A DNA stretch of 28,693 nt from Ruminococcaceae bacterium UBA6413 (GCA_002437415.1 DJPL01000032.1:1-28693), one strand, 5' to 3'. Numbered from the stretch's first letter, positions 1 through 7,866 are shown. Translations and numbers: made by a program. The notes: generated by a model not told the origin, from the sequence alone.

Positions 1-339
1 GATACCGATACTGATACGGATACAGACACTGATACCGATACCGATACCGATACTGACACGGATACAGATACAGATACTGACACAGACACGGATACCGATA
101 CCGATACTGACACGGATACAGATACCGATACAGATACAGACACGGATACCGATACAGACACAGACACTGACACAGATACAGACACTGACACTGACACAGA
201 TACCGATACAGACACAGATACTGATACGGATGCTGACACTGACACAGATACCGATACCGATACAGACACAGACACGGACACAGACACAGACACTGATACT
301 GATACAGACACTGATACCGATACGGATACAGATACCGAC
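1..339 (+). repeat. GAYACN hexanucleotide repeat coding for (Asp-Thr)n
   Basis: About 56 tandem hexamers of the form GAY-ACN run from the left edge to about 339. Both Asp codons and all four Thr codons are mixed throughout, so the peptide repeat is kept while the DNA repeat has decayed at third positions. This suggests selection on the protein rather than a very recent slippage expansion. The array continues beyond the left edge, so its full length is unknown. Confidence 0.95.
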
Positions 340-603
340 AATGATCGTGTAAACGGCGACGAGGTTGACTTCGATGATACTACACCTCAGGGTGACCGCG
401 TAAACGGCGATGAAGTTGACTTTGATGACACCACACCTCAGGGCGATCGCACAAGCGTTGATTTTGACAGCGGCGATAATCCTAATACCGGTGTAGGTCT
501 TGACGGGGCAGTAACAGCAGGCGTATCTGCCGCAGCTGCATTAGCGGCAGCAGGACTTCTGCTCGGCGGTAAGCGCAAGAAAAAGGATAAAACCGAAGAA
601 TAA
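1..603 (+). CDS. Cell-wall-anchored surface protein with Asp-Thr repeat (3' part only)
   Basis: Only the last 200 codons are inside the window; frame 1 is open from base 1 to the TAA at 601-603. Residues 1 to about 113 of the visible part are an almost perfect Asp-Thr dipeptide repeat with one Ala (residue 78). Two direct copies of a 17-residue unit (DRVNGDEVDFDDTTPQG) follow at residues 115-131 and 132-148. The C-terminus looks like a sortase sorting signal: NPNTG at residues 160-164, an Ala/Gly/Leu-rich hydrophobic stretch (about 165-190), and a basic tail KRKKK at 191-195. By analogy with Ser-Asp repeat proteins of Gram-positive cocci, the acidic repeat is inferred to be a stalk that lifts an N-terminal domain away from the wall. 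That domain lies off the left edge, so the actual function cannot be read. A terminator follows directly. Confidence 0.85.
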   Translation, partial: DTDTDTDTDTDTDTDTDTDTDTDTDTDTDTDTDTDTDTDTDTDTDTDTDTDTDTDTDTDTDTDTDTDTDTDTDTDTDADTDTDTDTDTDTDTDTDTDTDTDTDTDTDTDTDTDNDRVNGDEVDFDDTTPQGDRVNGDEVDFDDTTPQGDRTSVDFDSGDNPNTGVGLDGAVTAGVSAAAALAAAGLLLGGKRKKKDKTEE

Positions 604-620
604 TCGGTGAATAAACAAAA

Positions 621-653
621 CGGCTGTATGGCGAAAGTCATACAGCTGTTTTT
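621..653 (+). terminator. Intrinsic terminator of the surface protein gene
   Basis: A 10-bp stem (621-630 with 639-648, one G-U pair) with an 8-base loop is followed by five T residues at 649-653. It starts 17 bases after the TAA of the surface protein gene, which fits a Rho-independent terminator. Confidence 0.85.
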
Positions 654-661
654 GTATGCAT

Positions 662-697
662 AAAAATAACGACAATCATATGACTGCCGTTATTTTT
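662..697 (-). terminator. AT-rich terminator for the ABC transporter pair
   Basis: A 10-bp stem (662-671 with 688-697) flanked by A and T runs sits just past the stop of the minus-strand ABC gene at 709. Read on the minus strand it ends in a U-rich tail. It may work in both directions between the converging genes. The stem is AT-rich and therefore weaker than the one at 621. Confidence 0.6.
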
Positions 698-708
698 TGC
701 GGTTAATA

Positions 709-2460
709 TTACGATTTTTTGAACTGGCTGTTGTAAAGCTCGGCGTAAAAACCGTTCTTGGCAAGTAGCTGTTCATGATTACCTATTTCAATAATGCGTC
801 CCTTATCCATAACTAGGATAGTGTCGGCATTCTTGATAGTCGAAAGTCTGTGAGCAACTATGAAGCTTGTCTTGCCCTTGGTCATCTTTGCAAAGGCATT
901 CTGAATTTTCATTTCTGTCTTTGTATCAATGCTGCTCGTAGCCTCGTCAAGTATCAGCATCGGCGGCATTGCAAGCATAACTCGTGCAATGCACAAAAGC
1001 TGCTTTTGACCCTGCGAGATACCGTCATTATCGCTGATAATAGTATCATAGCCATTCTTCATACGTTTGATGAAGCTGTGGCAGTGTGCTGCCTTAGCGG
1101 CGGCTATTATTTCGTCCTCTGTCGCGTCCTGCTTTCCGTAAGCTATATTATCACGGACAGTGCCCTCAAAGATCCACGTTTCCTGTAACACCATACCATA
1201 GCTCAGTCTGAGCGAATCGCGGGTCACGTCCTTGATATTGTTTCCGTCAACCGAGATACTGCCCTTGTCTGTATCGTAGAAACGCATCAGCAGGTTGATT
1301 ATCGTGGTTTTGCCACAGCCCGTAGGACCGACTATAGCGATCTGCTGACCGCTCTTTACATCAAGGTTAAGATCCTTGATAAGCTCTCTTTCGGGAATAT
1401 ATGAGAAGTCAACGTGGTCGATCCTGACATTGCCGTTTACATCGGTCAGAACCTTGTTACCTGCGTCCGAGATCTCATCATCGCTTTCCGTGAGCGCAAA
1501 GATACGTCTTGCAGAAGCAAATGCCGACTGTAGCTCGGTAACAACGCCCGATATTTCGTTGAAAGGCTTTGTATACTGATTTGCATAAGATAAGAAAGCG
1601 GAAAGCTGACCTACCGTGATACCGCCGCCGATAGCGCTGAGCGCACCGAAAATTCCGACACCGGCATAAACCAGACCGTTTACAAATCTGGTGGACGGAT
1701 TGGTAAGAGCAGAGTAGAACTGTGCCCTTGAACCGACCTTATACAGCTTTGCGTTGAGCTCTTCAAACTTTTCTTCGCTGTATTCTTCGCGGGAGAATGC
1801 TTTTACGACCTTCTGATTGCCGATATATTCCTCGGCAAGTCCGGTCATCTGACCTCTGAGTGCCGCTTGCTCCTTGAACTTCTTTGAACAAAGTCTGGCT
1901 ATAGTCGAAGCCACAAGCAGTGATACAGGAGTGATAATGATAACTACAAGCGCGATACCCACGTTTATCGAGAACATAAAGCACAGCGTACCGATTATAG
2001 TTACCGAGCCGGTGAATATCTGCTGGAAGCCCTGTAACAGACCGTCCGAAACAGTATCAATATCGGCAACAACTCTTCCGATTATATCACCGTGCGGAGT
2101 GGAGTCGATGTATTTCAGCGGTACACGCTGAAGTTTGTTGAAAGCGTCTATTCTGAGATCCCTTACGGTTCTCTGCGTAAGGATATTGGTGCAGTAGCCC
2201 ATAAACCACTGAAATCCCGCACCGATAAGCACTACAATTGCAAGCTTTATAATGATAGGAAGTATCTTTTCAAAGTTTACATTGTCGATGTCGATTATAA
2301 AGTCTACAGCCTCACCGATTAGTACGGGCGCATACAGTGTTGCAATTGCACTTACAATGGCACTGATTATCGTGAAAACGAGATAGAACGTGTAGGGCTT
2401 TGTGTATCTGAGCAGTTTGGCAAGAACGGTGAAACTGCTGTCGTTATTCTTCTTACTCAT
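709..2460 (-). CDS. ABC exporter half-transporter, subunit with the intact catalytic site
   Basis: This 583-residue type IV ABC exporter half has an N-terminal membrane domain (six predicted helices, about residues 20-300) fused to an ATPase domain (about 345-580). Visible motifs are Walker A GPTGCGKT (378-385), Q-loop Gln426, Walker B MLILDE with the catalytic Glu506, and H-loop His537. The signature motif is degenerate: ISQGQ (481-485) instead of LSGGQ. The next gene upstream has the opposite pattern, which is the known arrangement of heterodimeric exporters of the BmrCD/LmrCD/TM287-288 type. The start overlaps the stop of the upstream half by 8 bases, so translation is probably coupled. 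The substrate cannot be deduced; drug or lipid export is typical of the family. Confidence 0.93.
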   Translation of the reverse strand: MSKKNNDSSFTVLAKLLRYTKPYTFYLVFTIISAIVSAIATLYAPVLIGEAVDFIIDIDNVNFEKILPIIIKLAIVVLIGAGFQWFMGYCTNILTQRTVRDLRIDAFNKLQRVPLKYIDSTPHGDIIGRVVADIDTVSDGLLQGFQQIFTGSVTIIGTLCFMFSINVGIALVVIIITPVSLLVASTIARLCSKKFKEQAALRGQMTGLAEEYIGNQKVVKAFSREEYSEEKFEELNAKLYKVGSRAQFYSALTNPSTRFVNGLVYAGVGIFGALSAIGGGITVGQLSAFLSYANQYTKPFNEISGVVTELQSAFASARRIFALTESDDEISDAGNKVLTDVNGNVRIDHVDFSYIPERELIKDLNLDVKSGQQIAIVGPTGCGKTTIINLLMRFYDTDKGSISVDGNNIKDVTRDSLRLSYGMVLQETWIFEGTVRDNIAYGKQDATEDEIIAAAKAAHCHSFIKRMKNGYDTIISDNDGISQGQKQLLCIARVMLAMPPMLILDEATSSIDTKTEMKIQNAFAKMTKGKTSFIVAHRLSTIKNADTILVMDKGRIIEIGNHEQLLAKNGFYAELYNSQFKKS

Positions 2461-4204
2461 CGCCGTTTATCTCCTTTTCAAGTTCTTCCGCACTGAACTG
2501 TGTAAGGCAGATCTGACAGTAATCCGTGCAGGTCTGCAACAGCTCTTTATGTGTGCCTATACCGACCATCTTACCGTCGTCAAGTACGATTATCCGGTCG
2601 GCATTCTTTACCGTATTTGCTCTCTGAGAAATAAGGAATACAGTCATATTCGTGCAGTTTTCTTTGATAGCAGTCCTCAGCTTTGCGTCTGTAGCAAAGT
2701 CAAGAGCGCTTGCGCTGTCGTCAAGTATCAGAATTTCGGGATCGGCGGCTATCGCGCGGGCAATAGTAAGTCTTTGCTTCTGACCGCCCGAGAGATTCTT
2801 ACCGCCCTGGAGTATCTCATAGTCAAGCCCGTTTTCCAGCTTTTCTACGAACTCATACGCCTGCGAGATCTTCAGTGCGCGCCATATCTGCTCATCGGTT
2901 ATGTTATCGCCGCCCCACTTCATATTTTCACGGATAGTACCGCTGAAGAGTACGGCTTTCTGCGGAACGACCGCTATCTTTGTGCGCAGGTCGCCGAGGC
3001 TGTAGTTACGGACGTCTGTTCCGTATACATTTACAGAACCCTTTGATGTATCGTAAAATCTCGGAATAAGGTTGATAAGTGTCGATTTACCGCTGCCTGT
3101 ACCGCCTATGATACCGATAGTCTGTCCTTTTTCGGCGGTGAATGAAATATCTTCAAGTGCATATTCGCTGTTGTCGTGATAGCTGAAGGATACATCGTCA
3201 AATTTTACAGCAGGAGCAGAGGAGTCTGTGCTTTCCTCGGTCGTTTCTTTTCCTACTATAGAGGGCTTTGCGTCAAGCACCTCGTTTACTCTTGCCGCAC
3301 AAGCTGCCGACTTTGTGAAGATAACAACAAGGTTTGCAACGACCACAAGTGCAAGCAGTATCTGATTCATATAGTTTACAAGCGCGATAACCTGACCCTG
3401 TGTTAGATCGCCGACATTTACCGAAAACCCGCCGAACCATATTATCGCAACAATAGCGAGGTTAAGAATAATAGCATTCACCGGGCTTAGCAGTGCAGAG
3501 ATCTTACCCGCTCTGACTGCCGCCTTTTCGATATCCTCAGCGTTATCCTTGAAGCGTTCCTGCTCGTAGTCCTGCTTTGAAAAAGCTCGTACAGCCCTTG
3601 CACCGACAAGGTTTTCGCGCGTTATAAGCGATGTCTTGTCCAGCTTCTTCTGAATAGACTTGAAGAAAGGGATAGTTTTTGTGGTAACGAGCCACATTAC
3701 GATCGCCACAAGCGGTATCACTATAACGAATATAAGCGCAAGCTTGACATCTATCATAAATGCCATGATAGTAGAGCCTATAACAAGGAAAGGCGCTCTT
3801 ACAACGAGTCTTATCAGCATTGCGACAGCAACCTGAAGCTGATTTATATCGGAGGTCAGTCTTGTTATGAGCGATGGCGTACCGAACTCGTCAACTTCCT
3901 TGTGCGAAAGAGTATTGATGTGATGATACAGCTCGCGTCTGAGCTCCGTACCGAAGCCCTGAGAAGCGACCGATGCCATGTACTGACATGTCAGTGCAAA
4001 TCCCAGACCGCACACGCCGAGCAACACAAGCACTCCGCCCATCTGCCATATATAACCGCTGTCCTTGTTCGCGATACCGACATCGATTATCTGAGCCATA
4101 ACGAGCGGTACTATAAGCTCAAATACCGCCTCGGTCAGCTTGAATATAGGTCCGAGTATTACGTTCTTTTTGTATTTTTTTAGATACTTAACCAGTTTTC
4201 GCAT
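2453..4204 (-). CDS. ABC exporter half-transporter, subunit with degenerate Walker B and H-loop
   Basis: The partner half-transporter, also 583 residues, has a membrane domain (about 15-300) and an ATPase domain (about 333-575). Walker A is GGTGSGKS (367-374) and the signature motif is canonical LSGGQ (471-475). Walker B reads ILILDD (491-496), so the usual catalytic Glu is Asp, and the H-loop position is Gln527 in ISQR rather than His. Its own Walker motifs are therefore expected to form the non-hydrolysing site with the ISQGQ of the partner, while its LSGGQ completes the active site. The start has a modest GGACGG upstream. The ATG lies only 18 bases after the hairpin that ends the dap operon, leaving no room for its own promoter there. 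Confidence 0.93.
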   Translation of the reverse strand: MRKLVKYLKKYKKNVILGPIFKLTEAVFELIVPLVMAQIIDVGIANKDSGYIWQMGGVLVLLGVCGLGFALTCQYMASVASQGFGTELRRELYHHINTLSHKEVDEFGTPSLITRLTSDINQLQVAVAMLIRLVVRAPFLVIGSTIMAFMIDVKLALIFVIVIPLVAIVMWLVTTKTIPFFKSIQKKLDKTSLITRENLVGARAVRAFSKQDYEQERFKDNAEDIEKAAVRAGKISALLSPVNAIILNLAIVAIIWFGGFSVNVGDLTQGQVIALVNYMNQILLALVVVANLVVIFTKSAACAARVNEVLDAKPSIVGKETTEESTDSSAPAVKFDDVSFSYHDNSEYALEDISFTAEKGQTIGIIGGTGSGKSTLINLIPRFYDTSKGSVNVYGTDVRNYSLGDLRTKIAVVPQKAVLFSGTIRENMKWGGDNITDEQIWRALKISQAYEFVEKLENGLDYEILQGGKNLSGGQKQRLTIARAIAADPEILILDDSASALDFATDAKLRTAIKENCTNMTVFLISQRANTVKNADRIIVLDDGKMVGIGTHKELLQTCTDYCQICLTQFSAEELEKEINGDE

Positions 4205-4222
4205 ATTTCACCGTCCAAGAAA

Positions 4223-4250
4223 ATGACATCGGATTTTGCTCCGATGTCAT
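4223..4250 (-). terminator. Hairpin between the dap operon and the ABC genes
   Basis: A perfect 11-bp stem (4223-4233 with 4240-4250) with a 6-base loop is followed on the minus strand by only a short T run (4220-4222 read as A on the plus strand). It lies 21 bases after the stop of the ACT gene. It is likely an intrinsic terminator, but a weak one that may allow readthrough into the ABC pair. Confidence 0.6.
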
Positions 4251-4271
4251 CATAATTCAAATATTTGATTT

Positions 4272-4721
4272 TCAGCCGAGAACCTTCTTAAGCTCTTCGG
4301 GAAGGGTAGTGGCAAAGCTGTCGCCGACAAGAAGACTGATCTCGTCTTCACTTGTTGTAATGAGCATAACATCGGCGCATATGTTCTCGCAAGCCTCAAA
4401 TACCTTAGCCGCGAAGCCTGCCTGATCCACCATTTCCTCGCTCTTGATAACGATCTTGACATTACCGCTGTTTACACAGGGAGTAATTCCGTGCGCCGCC
4501 GTGATCTTAGGTAAAACCGTGAGCAGTGTAGGAATATCATCGTCACTGAACGTAAAGCCGAACGAGAACATATCGGACTTTGGCGGTGTCTGTGATATCA
4601 TATCGATGTTTATGCCGCTTTCGGCAACCGCTGTAAGCGTAGTCGAAACAAAACGCTTTCTTGACGGTACATCTGAAAATGTTACGATCGACACGTTTTC
4701 GTATACTTTAATATCTGTCAT
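4272..4721 (-). CDS. Stand-alone ACT-domain protein, aspartokinase regulatory-like
   Basis: This 149-residue protein is made of two ACT-like halves (about 5-75 and 85-149) and nothing else. Segments such as GINIDMISQ (residues 37-45) and LITTSEDEISLLV (119-131) resemble the paired ACT domains at the C-terminus of aspartokinase, which bind lysine or threonine. No kinase domain is present. It is the last gene of asd-dapA-dapB, 11 bases after dapB with a clear GGAGG, so a role in sensing an amino acid of the aspartate pathway is reasonable but inferred. It could bind a separate aspartokinase catalytic chain encoded elsewhere, or act on its own. The match to ACT domains is confident; the function is not. 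Confidence 0.8.
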   Translation of the reverse strand: MTDIKVYENVSIVTFSDVPSRKRFVSTTLTAVAESGINIDMISQTPPKSDMFSFGFTFSDDDIPTLLTVLPKITAAHGITPCVNSGNVKIVIKSEEMVDQAGFAAKVFEACENICADVMLITTSEDEISLLVGDSFATTLPEELKKVLG

Positions 4722-4732
4722 ATTGACCTCCG

Positions 4733-5491
4733 TTATACTTCGGAAAGAAGATCCGACATCTGATAAAGACCCTTTTCACAGTCACTTAAGAATACTGCCG
4801 CATTGACAGAGCCGACTGCGAATACCTGCTTTGAGCCTGCGCTGTGAGAAAGTGTAATAACCTCATCACGACCCGCAAAGATAACATCGTGTTCACCTAC
4901 TATAGTACCGCCTCTTATCGAGTGCATACCTATCTCGGTCTTTTCACGGGGCTTTCTTACGCTGTGACGGTCATATACATAGTGCATCTTGTTACCAAGC
5001 TCTTCGTTGATAGCCTCAGCTATCATTATCGCCGTGCCCGAGGGAGCGTCTTTCTTGAGGTTGTGATGCTTTTCAACTATCTCAATATCGAACTGATCGC
5101 CGAGAACCTTTGTTGCACGCTTTGCAAGGTCAACAAGAAGGTTTATACCGAGTGACATATTGAATGTGAAGAATACCGGTATCTGCTCGGCAGTCGCCTT
5201 TATCTGCTTTATCTGTTCATCTGTATAGCCTGTTGTAGCAACTACTACTGGAACATTGTTTATCTTGCAGTAGTCGAGCAGTTCGTCAAGCAGTGAGGGG
5301 TGCGAGAAGTCGATTATTACATCGGGCTTTTCGGGCAAATCGTACATTGTCTTGTAAACAGGGAAGTCTGCATACTGCTCACCGGCAATATCAATGCCGG
5401 CGATTATCTTGCAGTCATCTCTTGCGCTTACAATGTCGTTGATCACTCTGCCCATTTTACCGCAGGCACCTGTAATTACAATTCTTTTCAT
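4733..5491 (-). CDS. dapB: 4-hydroxy-tetrahydrodipicolinate reductase DapB
   Basis: DapB reduces the dihydrodipicolinate precursor with NAD(P)H, the second committed step of the lysine/diaminopimelate pathway, in the cytoplasm. The 252-residue length is normal. An N-terminal Rossmann loop GACGKMG (8-14) binds the cofactor. The substrate-binding and catalytic segment is EKHHNLKKDAPSGTA (140-154), with the catalytic His pair at 142-143, Lys146/147 and the SGTA loop. TTG at 86-88 belongs to the conserved ATTG cofactor region. It lies 21 bases after dapA, with AAAGGA upstream of the ATG. It is co-transcribed with asd and dapA under the lysine riboswitch. Confidence 0.97.
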   Translation of the reverse strand: MKRIVITGACGKMGRVINDIVSARDDCKIIAGIDIAGEQYADFPVYKTMYDLPEKPDVIIDFSHPSLLDELLDYCKINNVPVVVATTGYTDEQIKQIKATAEQIPVFFTFNMSLGINLLVDLAKRATKVLGDQFDIEIVEKHHNLKKDAPSGTAIMIAEAINEELGNKMHYVYDRHSVRKPREKTEIGMHSIRGGTIVGEHDVIFAGRDEVITLSHSAGSKQVFAVGSVNAAVFLSDCEKGLYQMSDLLSEV

Positions 5492-5512
5492 CTGAACGTC
5501 CTTTTCTTAAAC

Positions 5513-6397
5513 TTACTTTGTAAGACCGAGCTTTTCCATAGAAGAGAAGAGTCTTGCGATCTTTTCGTCTTCCATTCTGATAAGCGGCAGTCTGCACTGA
5601 CCTACATTCTTACCCATAATGTTAAGTGCTTCCTTAACGGGAATGGGGTTTACATCTATAAACAGGTCGTTTGTAAATTCAAGGAGCTTAAGCTGTAACT
5701 CGGCGGCTTTCTTATAGTCGCCGTCAAGACAGTACTTGGCAATGTTGTGCGCCTCGGCAGGCATACAGTTTGCAAGTACCGATATAACACCCTTGCCGCC
5801 GAGTGACATAATAGGTACAATCTGATCGTCGTTGCCCGAATAGATATCAAGGTCTGTTTCAGCGGCTAACTTAGCTACTGCGCTTATGTTTCCGCTTGCT
5901 TCCTTTGCGGCAACTATGTTGTCCTTCTTGGCAAGCTCTTTATATGTTTCAACGGAAATGTTCACGCCTGTACGGCTCGGAACATTGTAGAGGATTATAG
6001 GCAACTTAACACTGTCTGCAATTGCACTGAAATGTGCGATAAGTCCTCTCTGTGATGTCTTGTTATAATAAGGTGTGACCAGGAGCAGTGCGTCCGCACC
6101 GAGTACCTCGGCTTCCTTTGACAGCTGAATTGCATAAGCCGTATCGTTACTGCCTGCGCCTGCAATGACAGGAACTCTCTTAGCAACCTTATCAACGCAG
6201 AAACGGATACATTCCTTGTGCTCTTCGTCTGTCATAGCGGCAGATTCGCCTGTAGTACCGCATACCACGATAGCGTCAGTACCGCCTGCGATCTGCTCTT
6301 CTATACGCTCGGCGAAATTATCATAGTTGATACTTCCGTCCTCGTTCATAGGAGTGACGATAGCTACTGCCGATCCTGTAAAAATAGTCTTTTTCAT
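5513..6397 (-). CDS. dapA: 4-hydroxy-tetrahydrodipicolinate synthase DapA
   Basis: DapA condenses pyruvate with aspartate semialdehyde, the entry step to lysine and diaminopimelate. The 294-residue protein is a TIM-barrel Schiff-base aldolase. Visible motifs are CGTTGES (46-52), YNVPSRTG (137-144, with Tyr137 of the catalytic triad), and KEAS with the Schiff-base Lys165. The pyruvate-binding YSGND is at about 186-190. A GGAGG site lies 7 bases before the ATG. It follows asd by 23 bases and precedes dapB, giving the pathway order asd-dapA-dapB. Some family members are N-acetylneuraminate lyases, but the operon and the riboswitch settle the assignment. Confidence 0.97.
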   Translation of the reverse strand: MKKTIFTGSAVAIVTPMNEDGSINYDNFAERIEEQIAGGTDAIVVCGTTGESAAMTDEEHKECIRFCVDKVAKRVPVIAGAGSNDTAYAIQLSKEAEVLGADALLLVTPYYNKTSQRGLIAHFSAIADSVKLPIILYNVPSRTGVNISVETYKELAKKDNIVAAKEASGNISAVAKLAAETDLDIYSGNDDQIVPIMSLGGKGVISVLANCMPAEAHNIAKYCLDGDYKKAAELQLKLLEFTNDLFIDVNPIPVKEALNIMGKNVGQCRLPLIRMEDEKIARLFSSMEKLGLTK

Positions 6398-6420
6398 CAG
6401 ATACCTCCATGTATCTTCAA

Positions 6421-7500
6421 TCAGTCAAAATAGCCCTTTGCGGCATAAAGCTCAGCCATTTCGACAGCGCCGCCTGCGGCACCTCTTAATGTGTTGTGTG
6501 ACAGGCAGACAAACTTGTAGTCATACTGTGTATCTTCTCTTAATCTGCCGATCGAAACCGCCATACCGCCTTCAAGGTTTCTGTGAAGCTTAGCCTGGGG
6601 CATATTGTCCTCTTCAAAGTAGTTGAGGAACTGCTTGGGAGCTGAGGGGAGCTCGAGCTCCTGGGGAGTGCCCTTGTATTCCTTCCAGATCTTGAGGATC
6701 TCTTCCTTTGAGGGCTTGTTTTCAAAGCTTACAAATACTGCGGCAAAGTGACCGTTTGATACGGGAACTCTGAGGCACTGTGTTGTTATAGCGGGAGCGG
6801 CAGCCTTGACGATCTTGTCGCCTTCGATCTTGCCCCATACCTTCAGAGGCTCCTGCTCGCTCTTTTCTTCCTCACCGCCAATGTAGGGGATAAGGTTATC
6901 GACCATTTCGGGCCATGTTTCAAATGTCTTGCCTGCGCCTGAAATTGCCTGATATGTGCAGGCGAGAACCTTTGTGATACCGAACTTGCGTAAGGGGTTA
7001 AGTGCGGGAACGTAGCTCTGGATAGAGCAGTTTGACTTAACCGAGATAAAGCCTCTCTTTGTGCCGAGACGCTTCTTCTGTGCCTCAACGATAGCCATAT
7101 GCTCGTCGTTTATCTCGGGGATTATCATAGGAACATCGTCTGTGAAACGGTTAGCCGAGTTATTTGACATAACAGGGCATTCGTGCTTTGCGTAAGCTTC
7201 TTCAAGAGCCTTTATTTCGTCCTTCTTCATATCAACTGCGCAGAATACGAAGTCGACCTGTGATGCGATTTTTTCAATATCAGCCGTAGCGTCCATTATA
7301 ACTATATCTTCCATAGCCTTGGGCATGGGCTTTTCGATAAGCCATCTTGAGCCTACAGCCTCTTTATAAGTCTTTCCTGCCGAGCGGGGAGATGCCGCGA
7401 GCACCTTTACGTTGAACCAGGGGTGATTTTCGAGCAGGACTGCAAAACGCTGTCCCACCATACCCGTAGCGCCGATAATACCTACGTTGTAGTTTTTCAT
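6421..7500 (-). CDS. asd: Aspartate-semialdehyde dehydrogenase (archaeal/fungal-type)
   Basis: Asd makes aspartate semialdehyde from aspartyl phosphate with NADPH, feeding lysine, methionine and threonine synthesis. The protein has the nucleotide-binding GATGMVG near the N-terminus (residues 10-16) and the active-site Cys158 in KSNCSIQ. Its length and sequence fit the class common in archaea, fungi and many clostridia rather than the E. coli type. I chose the ATG at 7500, giving 359 residues. The upstream in-frame ATG at 7512 directly abuts the AAGAAGG ribosome site and has no spacing, while the site is 12 bases before the ATG at 7500. The 363-residue alternative cannot be ruled out. It is the first gene after the lysine riboswitch. 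Confidence 0.95.
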   Translation of the reverse strand: MKNYNVGIIGATGMVGQRFAVLLENHPWFNVKVLAASPRSAGKTYKEAVGSRWLIEKPMPKAMEDIVIMDATADIEKIASQVDFVFCAVDMKKDEIKALEEAYAKHECPVMSNNSANRFTDDVPMIIPEINDEHMAIVEAQKKRLGTKRGFISVKSNCSIQSYVPALNPLRKFGITKVLACTYQAISGAGKTFETWPEMVDNLIPYIGGEEEKSEQEPLKVWGKIEGDKIVKAAAPAITTQCLRVPVSNGHFAAVFVSFENKPSKEEILKIWKEYKGTPQELELPSAPKQFLNYFEEDNMPQAKLHRNLEGGMAVSIGRLREDTQYDYKFVCLSHNTLRGAAGGAVEMAELYAAKGYFD

Positions 7501-7544
7501 TTCAGTTTCCATCCTTCTTTTTTTGCTTTTAGCATATTTTCTTT

Positions 7545-7576
7545 AAAAAAACCGCTTGTAACTGGTTACAGGCGGC
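7545..7576 (-). terminator. Regulated terminator of the lysine riboswitch
   Basis: The stem pairs 7552-7561 with 7566-7575 (one mismatch), has a 4-base loop, and is followed on the minus strand by seven T residues (7545-7551). It sits between the aptamer and asd. Confidence 0.88.
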
Positions 7577-7781
7577 TTAGTATGCAGATGTTACAAAAGT
7601 TATGTGATAGCTCTCCACCTACAGCTTAACCGCTTGATGACAATCGTGCATTTATTAGACACACAACCAGATGCATAAGCACCGACACTTATGCTCTTCG
7701 GCGACAAAGCCTTTCACCGCTGCGATCTGTCGGCAGATTGACGCAACGGGTACTCTTCTTTAATCGCACCTCTACCTGCAT
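7545..7781 (-). promoter_or_regulatory. Lysine riboswitch (L-box) with terminator, controlling asd-dapA-dapB-ACT
   Basis: On the minus strand the leader contains the L-box core. AGAGGTGCGA (7764-7773) is followed by AAGAGTA (7751-7757), the GTCGCCGAAG element (7696-7705), and GGTGGAGAGCTATC near the 3' end. The closing helix P1 pairs GGTAG (7772-7776) with CTATC (7606-7610), so the aptamer covers about 7606-7776. The expression platform is a terminator at 7545-7576: a ten-position stem with one mismatch, then a run of seven U. Lysine binding is known in this class to favour the terminator. The downstream genes are lysine biosynthetic, which fits an OFF switch. Confidence 0.94.
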
Positions 7782-7786
7782 TGTTT

Positions 7787-7815
7787 ATATTATCACATTT
7801 ACGGCTGTTTGTCAA
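7787..7815 (-). promoter_or_regulatory. Promoter of the asd-dap operon
   Basis: On the minus strand TTGACA (7810-7815) is a perfect -35 box. It is followed after exactly 17 bases by TAATAT (7787-7792), preceded by TG to form an extended -10. Transcription should start near 7781, just ahead of the riboswitch aptamer. Confidence 0.9.
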
Positions 7816-7837
7816 TGGCGAAGCGTTAAAAAATAAT

Positions 7838-7866
7838 TTGATTTTTCCCCGCAAATGTGTTATTAT
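7838..7866 (+). promoter_or_regulatory. Promoter of queA
   Basis: TTGATT (7838-7843), a 17-base spacer and TATTAT (7861-7866) with an extended TG. It faces away from the asd promoter; the two -35 boxes are separated by 22 bases. The expected start point is about 55 bases before the queA ATG. Confidence 0.8.

Noticed and set aside
1..339. Possible CRISPR or satellite array
   Set aside because: The repeat unit is a coding GAY-ACN hexamer in an open frame with a sorting signal; no spacers are present.
438..641. Minus-strand frame opposite the surface protein tail
   Set aside because: It lies fully against the coding frame with the sorting signal and runs through the terminator; no ribosome site.
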